From Campanula takesimana (lineage: Eukaryota; Streptophyta; Magnoliopsida; Asterales; Campanulaceae), in NCBI GenBank assembly GCA_026119855.1, contig JAOWBW010001304.1:293608-357607 (forward strand): a DNA stretch of 64,000 nt. Reading direction: 5' to 3'. The notes beneath the pieces were generated by a model that was not told the origin of the DNA, searched no databases, and was given only the letters and a program-made list of their open reading frames with translations. The position numbers were made by a program, and so were the translations under genes. Positions 56,049 through 64,000 of this stretch are shown here, piece by piece; within the stretch, counting starts at the first letter, position 1; the number at the start of each line of letters is the position of its first letter.

Positions 56049-57450
56049 CTAGCAGACAAAGTAGCCATTTAGTGTCGTGCGGTAAGGCCTCAAATTGGGA
56101 ATCTCATAGGAACGGCCTTCTCTGCGAGCTTGGGCCTTTTCATTCTTGACGGCTTGCTCGTATTTCAAGTCGTCTTTGGAAGGCTCATATCCCAAACCGA
56201 ACTTGTTCTTGACAAATGGGACCTCTACGGGTTGCATTCTCCCTTGTTGATATTTCCCTAGGCCTAAACCAGGGAAGTAGTTCATATTCCTCATCATGCA
56301 GAGGACTTTGTGATTACCGAGGGTCCATGATCCGTTTCCCCTTCTTTGTCGATGGCGTTGATTGAGACACCGGAGAGGGTGGAGTCTTCTAAACCATGTT
56401 GAACTTAGTGAACGGGTTCCCCATTTCGGTTGATAGTATCATTTTTGCCATGACAGTCACTATTTCATCCCCATTTCTGAATTTGACACACTGATGGAGG
56501 GTTGAAGGGACGACATTAGAAATGTGTATCCATGGTCGGCCCAAAATCAAATTGAGTGAGGACGGTACATCGAGCACTTGAAACGGGACGGACATAACCA
56601 TGCTCCCAAATTCAATGTCGACTTCTACCATACCCATGACTGTGCGGGCCGTGCTGTCGTAACCTCAGATTACTTGACTAGAAAGCTTTAGATCTGAACT
56701 CTTAAGCCCCAGTTTGCCCATGATTCGGCCAGGCATTAAGTTGAGTGCGGAACCCCCGTCAACCAAGACTCTTGAAATAGGTCTCCCCCTGACTCTTACT
56801 TTGAGATAGATGGCATCATTATGATCGGACCCAAATGGTGGGAGCTCCATATCGGCAAAAGTGATGACATTGCCAAAATGTATGTGGCCTATCATTGCAG
56901 TAAGGTCCTCGGGAGTTGTATCAGGAGAGACTGATGTGTCGTCGAGATTGCTGATGACAAGATCTCGGTGCTTCTTTGAGGATGCAATGAGGTCCCAAAT
57001 GGATATATTGGCTTGAGTTTTCTTGAGTTGAACCAGTAAAGGGTCTTCGGGAGTGTCGCGAGTTTGCGATATTTGAGAAGAGGTGCTTGGTGCAGAAGTT
57101 GTGGGGTTGCTTGCTATGACTCGTCTAGATCGAGTTAGCATGTTGACATTCCCGTTTTGCTTCTTTTTCCTATTTTCTAGGACTTCCCTCATTACCTCAT
57201 TATAAGTCATAACGTAGCAAGAATTATCAATTGCATTCATAACTTTGGAGCCCTTATTCACAATTGGGATTGAATAAGTGGTCTCCTCAAACTCACCTAA
57301 CTCTATTACATGGACATCACTACCATTAGGAACTATGAATTCATTTTTGTCAATGAGGTCTTGGATGATGTTGCGGAGGACAAAGCATTCCTCGGTAAGA
57401 TGGCCACTGTGTTGGTGATAGTCACACCATTTGTGATGGGAATGGTTGGG
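56049..57450 (-). pseudogene. Ogre protease and G-patch-like segment
   Basis: The protease active site reads SRVLVDGGSALNLMPGRIM (about 56710-56770), followed in another frame by VPSSLNLILGRPWIHISNVV. A G-patch-like stretch (MNYFPGLGLGKYQQG) then lies between protease and RT, as in many Tat-type elements. Frame changes at about 56650, 56390 and 56300. Confidence 0.82.
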
Positions 57451-57455
57451 ACGCA

Positions 57456-58621
57456 TCATCTTGGTTTTATACCCTTGGAGAGGAGTAACTTTCCCTTGGC
57501 CTTGAGAGCTTCAAAGGCCTCGATGAGAGTCATGCCTTGTAAAGGAGTGTAGACACGATCATCTTGAAACTTTTTGCCTTGGGGCGGAGGAAACTTCTTG
57601 TAATTCCCCTTGTCGGCAGTGGCGGCATTAACTGAAGCCTTCTTAGTTGAGTTGGAGGCGGCCTTGTAACGGAAACTAGGAGCAGTTTTCTTGATCTCCT
57701 TGAGCAAGTCGTCCATTCGGACCCCTGCCTCATACATTTGAGAAAAATCTGCATAGCAAGCTCCACTTAGGTGGGTGCGGATATCAATCTTTAGACACTT
57801 GAGGAAGATGTCCATTTGCTCCTTATTGTTAGGCCTCTCGACAATTTCAGCAAGCTTGCCATTCCACCCCTTGTGAAGTCAATAAAGGACTCATTATCCC
57901 TTTGGGTGGTGTTCTCGAGCTCTTTCTTGGTCGGGCGATGAGTGGTGCTGCCTTGGTATTGACTTTTGAAGGCAAGCATGGCGGCATCCCAATCGAGACG
58001 GACTGTGAGAGGGAGAGTTTCAGACCAATCTTTTGCCGCCCCCTCGAGAGTAAGAGGGAAGCATTGTGCCATTACTTTTGGAGAGACTTTCTTCGGAACC
58101 ATAGCCCATATGTAAGTTTCAATGTGAGCCATGGGACAAGAGTTGCCCTTAAACTTGCTAATGTCGGGCATCTTGAACTTGTCGGGGAGAGCGGCCATTG
58201 TGCTCATGAGAGTAGATGACTGATAAAGGATTGGGTCGGAGCCTTTCCCCATGTTGAGACCATTGAAACGTTGATCTCTGTAAGCCATAATTAAATCAAC
58301 CATCTTGTGCTCATTGTTGTCGGTGCTCTGTTCCCCCATTTTCTTGGTACGGGCACTAACATAAGGGCTTTCAAACAAGCCTTTGGTCCACTCGGACTCT
58401 TCATTGTCCTCTTTGCCTTTACCATTGGAGAGCTTGGTGAGCTTGGCCTTCATTTGGTCCATCTCGGCTTCATGAGCCTCCCTTTGATTGTCGAGGTGGG
58501 ATTGCCCAAAGATCATCTTTGCTTTGGGACTCTTTGTTGAGAGTGGATATTTGCTCTTGGAGCATTTGGACCATAGCTGAGAGTCATTCAAGAGACATGG
58601 TATTGTTGCTGTTGGAGTCAC
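57456..58621 (-). pseudogene. Ogre gag
   Basis: Gag core FKMPDISKFKGNSCPMAHIE, FPLTLEGAAKDWSETLP and RPTKKELENTTQRDNESFID, then in another frame GVRMDDLLKEIKKTAPSFRY. The zinc-binding segment CDYHQHSGHLTEEC lies in the next frame (57430). A coiled-coil-like NQREAHEAEMDQMKAKLTKL stretch precedes the core. Broken by at least two frame changes. Confidence 0.85.
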
Positions 58622-59946
58622 CGGCCACTGATGCTATCGGAGCTACTGGAGTGATCAATTCACGAACTAGCTGGTTTGCTGAATCTCGGTATATGCGGTA
58701 AGTACCAATGGACCTAAATTGCAGAAGAGGCCCTTGTCAGTCTTGAGTAACACTTTCGGTCCATAAAGAGGCTTAGAACACACATTGGGCACACGACTCA
58801 AAGCACATAAAGGAAAAGACCCTTTTTTTTATAAGTCGGAGGGACGGAGTCCCTTTTGGGGTTTCTAAGAAATAGTGGAATCGTCACACTAGTATATAGA
58901 CCTTCTCGCGGTCCCATATACTCATCGGATTCCACCACGTTTGTGATTCCTATATGTGTCTGGATTAAACTAAATTAATGTAGTAAAGCATACATGCGGG
59001 GACAGATTTTTTTTTTTATTTTCGTCCATAATAACCACTTGGGGACGGAGTTTTATTTCGTCCATGATAACCACTTGTTTCTTTTGGAAACGGCATGTAT
59101 GTTTTGAAGACATTAGTTTATGAAAATCTCGACATATGAAAACCGACTTAGTCACGGAGTGTTAGACCTTAACTAGAGTTGTGTTGGCTTGTGCTCGGCT
59201 AAAGAGAGGCTTAAAGGTCACCCCTAGAATGTAGTCATGAACTACGGCACGGGATGAGGTTTACCGCTTCGAGAGAGTCAAGGTCGGGTGGAGCTTGAAA
59301 CTCTCTAGGACGGGCCTCGACGGGTTGGGGTTATGAACTTGTGCGACTTGATAGTGAGCAATTTATAAGAATTTGTGCACGCACTGTGAAGTCCAACAAG
59401 TGACAAAACATTTTTTTACTTTTTTTTGAAGCAAAAGAAAGCAAATAAGCACATAATTACAACTCTAGAATCACCCGTGTGACCGATAAAAAAACACAAA
59501 ATAAAAACAGTTAAATGGTCCAAATCAGTCCTTGATGCAGGCAACTGTGCCCACACCCTATTATTCTGCTCTGTTTTGGAAACTGTTCCTGTTTTGGAAA
59601 ACCACCCAGAAGCATGCGCCTCTGGCCCGTGTTGTGGGATGCGCGCGTATGGCGCAAAGTCTATGGGAGGCGCCCGCTTCTGGGCGAACTTGTCAGATTG
59701 TCAGACTTTGGACTCAGGGGATTGCCCTGGTCCTGAATGTCTATTGGAACCCCTGCAAAGATGATTAATGTAGAAAAAAGAAGAAGAATAGGAAGAATAT
59801 ATGGGAGGCGGGCGATTCTGGTCCTTAATGTGGGACGCGCGCGCCTTAGGCCAAGAAGGCAAGAGGCGCACGCTTTCCCCATCAGAGACCAGAATGCCCA
59901 GAAAAAAGTAGACTTTGAACAGAAATGCAAGTTTAACCCTCAAACT
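58622..59946 (-). other. Leader of the Ogre element with GCGCGC motifs
   Basis: No ORF of note. The part nearest the primer site (59605-59880) contains six GC-rich words such as GGGATGCGCGCGTATGGCGC, GGGAGGCGCCCGCTTCTGGG and GGGACGCGCGCGCCTTAGG, matching the motif in the LTR. A local repeat 'cgtccatRataaccacttg' lies near 59022-59075. Confidence 0.7.
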
Positions 59947-59964
59947 TCCCCAACGGAGTCGCCA
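59947..59964 (-). promoter_or_regulatory. Ogre primer-binding site
   Basis: TGGCGACTCCGTTGGGGA on the minus strand, one base from the LTR; tRNA-Arg-type site characteristic of Ogre/Tat. Confidence 0.88.
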
Positions 59965-59965
59965 C

Positions 59966-60858
59966 TGTAGAAACCCCGGGAGGAGCCCACGGCTTGGCTA
60001 GAACGGTGGATTGTCCTAGGATGTCTATTCGTATGTTTTAGAGGAACATAAGAAAAACCTAATATTTAGCCTAAGTTTGATACGAAAAATAAATTCTTGT
60101 TATGAGGTTCGGGGTTAGGTTACGAGATGGGAAGTACTTAAACACCCATCTCACCCAACTAATGTTGGTCTTGCTTGTTCAAAGTCTACATAAATAAAAT
60201 GTTCTTCCTATTCTTAATAATGATAAAAGGGAGTTTAAAAGGGTGTTTAGAATGTAGGGAGATAACTCCTTAGCCAACATCAATGGAGTGAAGTGGCCTT
60301 TGGTGTCATGTCCCAAAATGGTTTTGGGTGATTGCACGTTTGACAAAAGTGAAAGAAGAAGAGAAGAAATGACTTCAAGTATTTCTTGGAGAATGCCTTG
60401 ACAATGATTTGTGTATAGTTTTCTTAATCATAAAAGTCCTCCCTTTTCAATGGTGAATTAGAGGGTTTTATATAGTTTAAACAAGATGTTTTTGGTGCCA
60501 AAACGAAGTCACAAAGATCAGTTTCCCGGGCAAATCATGTAAATGAGCAAGGGAGGGATTCTTGGAGAAAATCTGTAACTGATGCCCATGCCCAGGTGCG
60601 CGCGCCTCCTGCCTTGGTGGTGGATGCGGGGATGCGCGTGCTTCTGACCCCAAAGGGCGGAGGCGCGTGACTTCAAATGGCCTTTTTGACAGAATGGACT
60701 AGAAAGTTTACACTGTTATTCAGTTTGGTCCCTGGACTTAACGAAGTTAGTCAGGAACTTAACAAAAGTAACAGAAACTAACGAGAAACATTTAAAATAA
60801 GGAGAAACACAAGATCAAATGTGCAATTGGGATGAGCAGTCCAAGGTGGGGTGTCTAC

Positions 60859-60859
<1 letters not shown>
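59966..60859 (-). mobile_element. Ogre 5' LTR
   Basis: 894 bp from TGTAGAAACC to GGTGTCTACA. A minus-strand TATA box (CTATATAAAA) is at 60467-60476. Three GCGCG motif words lie upstream of it at 60596-60609, 60631-60644 and 60659-60674. Confidence 0.9.

Positions 60860-60862
<3 letters not shown>

Positions 60863-60891
<29 letters not shown>
60863..60891. repeat. (GA)n microsatellite
   Basis: GAGA run of about 29 bp in the MULE directly beside the Ogre insertion site; it may have contributed to the ambiguous target duplication. Confidence 0.9.
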
Positions 60892-60894
<3 letters not shown>

Positions 60895-61486
60895 CAGATC
60901 TGTTGAAATCGAACTGCCGGAATGTCTTTGCCGTTAGCTTTGAAAACCCGCCGGTGATGGAGAAGAAAGGTTGCGCCGGTGACGGGAGAAAGGTCATCTG
61001 GGATAGGGAGGTATGGGTCGCCGGGGTTAGGGGAGGGGTAAGGTCGCCGGTGGTTGAGAAGGGAGGGTTTGCTGGAGGTGGAAGGATAGAAAGAGAGAGA
61101 GTGCGTGCGTGTGTGACTGCGTGAAAGGGAGGAGGGGGTAGGGTTTTATTTAGAGTAGGGTAGTTTCGGGATTCAATAATTTTAATGGACTAGCTGGTAA
61201 ATAAAAATATTAACTTGGACTAGATGGTAAATGAAAATATGGCCTTGGATTAGGTGGTAATTTCAGTTAGGATGAGGGATTAGGTGGTAATTTTCTCAAT
61301 TTATAATTATAGATTGGGATATTTCCATTTATGGTTAAATCCATAGTTCAAATACTTATAAAATTGTTCCTATTGTTTAAAGATGAGAAAATTACTTTAT
61401 ACTTCGTCTTAGATTAGTTGTAGTCCAATATACTTAAGTAAAGTATTTTTCAAGTTATCTTTTATTGTGGAATAATTATTTGTTTG

Positions 61487-61952
61487 TGTTAGAACATTTA
61501 TAATTATATTTATTTTGTAAACTTTAGAAGGATATGAATCACTTACTTGATTGATTCTTGTGCGGAAGCGTAGATCGTTAACGTGGATTTTGATCACCGA
61601 ATTGAACTTGGTACAATGCTTCTGCAACGTAGGCCGGGAGCGAAATCACGAACGGAAAACACCCACTAGTTCACAACACTTGTTTGCTCATCTTTACAGC
61701 CATGGATGGGAGAGAAAACAAGAGATAACCGAGAGATTTCTTCGTGGTTCGTTCTGCGTCGTTCGCATTAGAAAAACTGACGTAGTCAATCTTTCCCGTG
61801 AAAAAAAATGACTCCGTAACTTCTCTGCGGTTATTGGGAGTTTTCCTTTTTTTTCTTTTCTTTTTATTGTGTTTTATTTTTCTTATTAAAACACAATTTG
61901 GGCTGGAACTTCACATGGCCAAGCCATCTTGGGCGGACCATTAATTCCAACA
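61487..61952 (-). mobile_element. 3' LTR of a copia element extending beyond the window
   Basis: Bounded by TGTTAGAAC (61487) and TTCCAACA (61952), 466 bp. On the minus strand it is preceded by the purine tract CGAGTGGGAGA (61953-61963), which marks it as the 3' LTR of the element whose pol lies at 63004-64000. Confidence 0.8.
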
Positions 61953-61963
61953 TCTCCCACTCG

Positions 61964-63003
61964 CACACGATGGCCTTATCATCCATGGTCTATCATTCAC
62001 GCAAATGTGTCGTGTGACCAACGAGCGTGCATGTACGTGGCAACTTTTAGATTATGCACCCGTTAGGCATGACATAATAGCTACGACCACAACAAGTTCA
62101 CCATCAACTCGTTATACCCCAGAATAATTTGATTAAACCAAGTCCAAACATACCTTGGTCCCTTTAAGGATATATTTGACTCTTACGATCGTAAAGTGTG
62201 TTTATAGCTATGTCCGTGGCATAACTGGTCGACCTATAAACACAATCATCAGGATTAATCAAACTTGTCTTCCTTTCTCACTTATCACATTTAGATCATT
62301 AAGGCAATCGCTTTCCTAGACATGTACCATCCAGCCGAATTAGTTCATGGCTCTAGGTAGTATGCTAAAGTAGTAGACATTGACTTAATACCTTTTAAGT
62401 ATAGTTGAAAGTCACATAGGGTATCATGCCCATATAAATGGCATTTAGAGACTTCACACAATGAGCAAGAGGGACATGTTGCTCATTTCTCTTAGTCAAT
62501 GCACACTTGTTACTAAAACAAGTGCTACAGTGGTATAACTCCTTCATGGAGCGTATGTCAGTAGTTTACCCACTGTACAGATATTTTGTTCAGAGACACT
62601 TCTTAATCCCCAATTATTTATATCTGGCCCGTCTTTATATTTCCAGACATATGAGAAGTGTCTTGTTTTCTCATGCGGTCTTCACTTTGACCTTTTCTTG
62701 GTTTGCATCAAGTCGACATATGTTTACGTGATGTACTTAGAATACTCCTTTGGTATCTCAAGTATCATTGTCTCATCTCAGCTTTTCATGGTTCCTGAGG
62801 CGGTTACTCGTGTGAGAGAGTTAACCTTTGTCTTGTGACATACTCATATATAGTGTAATGTATGTGTCAATATAATAGAACAAATTATTTATACATCTCA
62901 AGAATATAAACTTAATATTCATCAGAAAGTACATAAACAAACATAGTTCCACAAACGTAGTTCAGATTGAAGTAAAACGTAAACTTGTTTTCCTTAAGTA
63001 CAT
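61964..63003 (-). other. Long 3' untranslated region of the copia element
   Basis: About 1 kb between the pol stop and the polypurine tract. No conserved ORF seen. Confidence 0.6.
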
Positions 63004-64000
63004 CTACACCCTTCTAAGACCCATGGCCCTAACTTGACTTAGAAATACATCTCTAGCAAGGGGATTAGTCATAGGGTCAGCTACCATCATATTAGTAGAA
63101 ATGTACTCTAATGTTACTTCATTACTTGCTATAGTCTCTCGAATGTAGTTATTCATTAGATTAATGTGTTTGGTTCTTCCATGATACTTTGGATCTTTTG
63201 TGAAAGCAATGGACGCTTGATTGTCACAATAAACTGTCACAGGGTCAGATGTATGATCGACCACTCCAAGATTCTCCATGAACCCCTTTAACCAAACAGC
63301 CTCCTGAACAGCTCTTGTGCATGCAGTGAATTCAGCTTCCATGGTAGAGAGAGATACACTTGTTTGCTTCTTGCTATTCCACGTGACAGCTCTGTTATTA
63401 AGCAAGAATACATAACCCGATGTAGACTTTCGGTTATCATTATCTCCTCCCAATCAGCATCACTATAACCAACTATCCGTGAGTTGGATCCTTGATAACA
63501 CAACATGTAGTCGACAGTTCCTTTAGATAACGTAATATCCTTTTGACTACTCCCCAATGTGCTCTTTCAGGATTAGATTGATAACGACTAACCATGCCAA
63601 CTGCAAAAGCTAAATCTGGACGAGTACACATGACTGCATACATTAACTTTAGAATGGCACTGCGATATGGAACTCTAGACATCTTATTCTTTTCTTCCTC
63701 AGTCTTAGGGCAATCATCAAGACTCAACTTTTCATTCTTAGCCATAGGAGTGTCAAGGGTTTTGCATTGAAGCATACCAAAGTGTTTAAGAACTTGTTTA
63801 AGGTAAGTCTCTTGAGACAAACCAAGGAGTCTTTCGGAACGTTTCCGATAGATTCGAACACCCAATACGAATTCAGCTTCACCCATGTCCTTCTTCTTAA
63901 ATTTGAGGACAACCAATCTTTGTGGCTTTCAACAACTCCAGATTGTTTCTATTAAGTATCATCCACATAAATGAATTGATAACAAAATCACTTTTAGATC
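63004..64000 (-). pseudogene. copia reverse transcriptase end and RNase H, frameshifted, runs off the window
   Basis: The RT motif QFIYVDDT is readable near 63950-63980 and is followed by a stop in that frame. Then VVLKFKKKDMGEAEFVLGVR and KLMYAVMCTRPDLAFAVGMV in one frame, SRIVGYSDADW in a second and NRKSTSGYVFLLNNRAVTWN, TMEAEFTACTRAVQEAVWLK and KYHGRTKHIN in a third, ending RAMGLRRV. At least two frameshifts inside RNase H, so this copy is inactive. A lineage different from the SIRE-like element at 16-26 kb (short LTR, different RNase H). Confidence 0.9.

Larger units (their letters stand above)
48272..60859 (-). mobile_element. Ogre/Tat-type Ty3/gypsy element
   Basis: LTRs at 48272-48929 and 59966-60859 share long blocks (ACCCCGGGAGGAGCCCACGG start, GGGTGTCTACA end). 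The primer site on the right shows minus-strand orientation. Order from the right: 5' LTR, leader, gag, protease, G-patch-like segment, RT, RNase H, integrase, antisense ORF, tandem repeats, 3' LTR. The left LTR is about 236 bp shorter. Flanks AAAGAG (left) and GAAGAG (right) suggest a target duplication containing AAGAG, not exact at the boundary. All protein frames are broken, so this is an older insertion than the Athila. Confidence 0.9.
45699..61297. mobile_element. Mutator-like element (about 3 kb) split by an Ogre insertion
   Basis: Perfect 9-bp duplications AATTTATAA at 45690-45698 and 61298-61306. Termini GGGGCAACTACCATTTAGTC and, inverted, GAGAAAATTACCACCTAATC start arms that both repeat the words 'ttaccacctag/atcc' several times. 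Without the Ogre element (48272-60859) about 3.0 kb remains: GC-rich tandem repeats, a long AT-rich minisatellite and GC-rich 'gtcgccgg' stretches on both sides of the insertion. No MURA transposase is visible; non-autonomous. Confidence 0.85.

Noticed and set aside
60819..61124. 101-codon ORF starting beside the Ogre LTR end
   Set aside because: It crosses the LTR boundary and a GA microsatellite (RERERERERES) and has no recognisable domain.

Overview
The window is nuclear DNA from a flowering plant, most likely a eudicot. It is AT-rich and has spliced genes with canonical GT..AG introns. One gene encodes a gamma-carbonic-anhydrase-like subunit of plant mitochondrial complex I, two are MLP/Bet v 1 genes, and there are many Stowaway MITEs with the CTCCCTCCGT terminus plus several plant LTR-retrotransposon lineages. 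Caryophyllales is possible but not shown. Only about 3 kb looks like host gene sequence; most of the rest is transposable elements, many of them nested.

Layout: (1) 1-5.6 kb: MITEs, a Mutator-like foldback element, and the first exon of a gamma-CA-like gene that ends at a 100-N assembly gap (5579-5678). (2) 5.7-15.4 kb: two tandem MLP-like genes, each encoding two fused Bet v 1 domains. Copy 1 is decayed and cut by the gap. Copy 2 is complete in exon structure but has a one-base frameshift in its last exon. Between them lie a Tat/Ogre-type LTR with its primer-binding site (7979-9488), a MULE with a perfect 9-bp TSD, and several MITEs. (3) 16.0-25.9 kb: a minus-strand Ty1/copia SIRE/Maximus-type element with a 1.43-kb 5' LTR, broken gag-pol, and an extra downstream two-exon ORF that has its own TATA box; the 3' LTR is lost. 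(4) 25.9-31.3 kb: C-terminal exons of a mitochondrial ATP synthase subunit d pseudogene, a Helitron-like 3' end, nested Stowaways and a decayed Ty3/gypsy gag. (5) 31.8-42.8 kb: a three-level nest. A Stowaway MITE is split by a non-autonomous copia element (245-bp LTRs, TSD AATTC), which is split by a young Athila element (1477-bp LTRs, TSD ACCGT) that lacks most of pol but keeps an intact env-position ORF. (6) 42.8-45.2 kb: remnant of the 3' part of another gypsy element. (7) 45.7-61.3 kb: a MULE-like element (TSD AATTTATAA) split by a 12.6-kb Ogre/Tat element with decayed gag-pol, a 3' tandem-repeat block and an antisense extra ORF. (8) 61.5-64.0 kb: the 3' end of another copia element, running off the window.

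The most interesting pattern is promoter architecture. Four unrelated LTR-retrotransposon families each carry their own short CpG-containing palindromic or near-palindromic motif: CTCGGCCGAG (Athila), GGCGCA/GCGCGC (SIRE-like), GATGCGCG (Ogre) and CCGTACGG (Tat-like LTR at 8-9.5 kb). In each, the motif is clustered in the presumed U3 just upstream of the TATA box. In the three elements that keep an extra ORF, the same family motif is clustered again upstream of a second TATA box in front of that ORF. This suggests that the LTR promoter and an internal promoter share a family-specific control sequence. It is a hypothesis from reading the sequence and needs family-wide alignment and transcript data.
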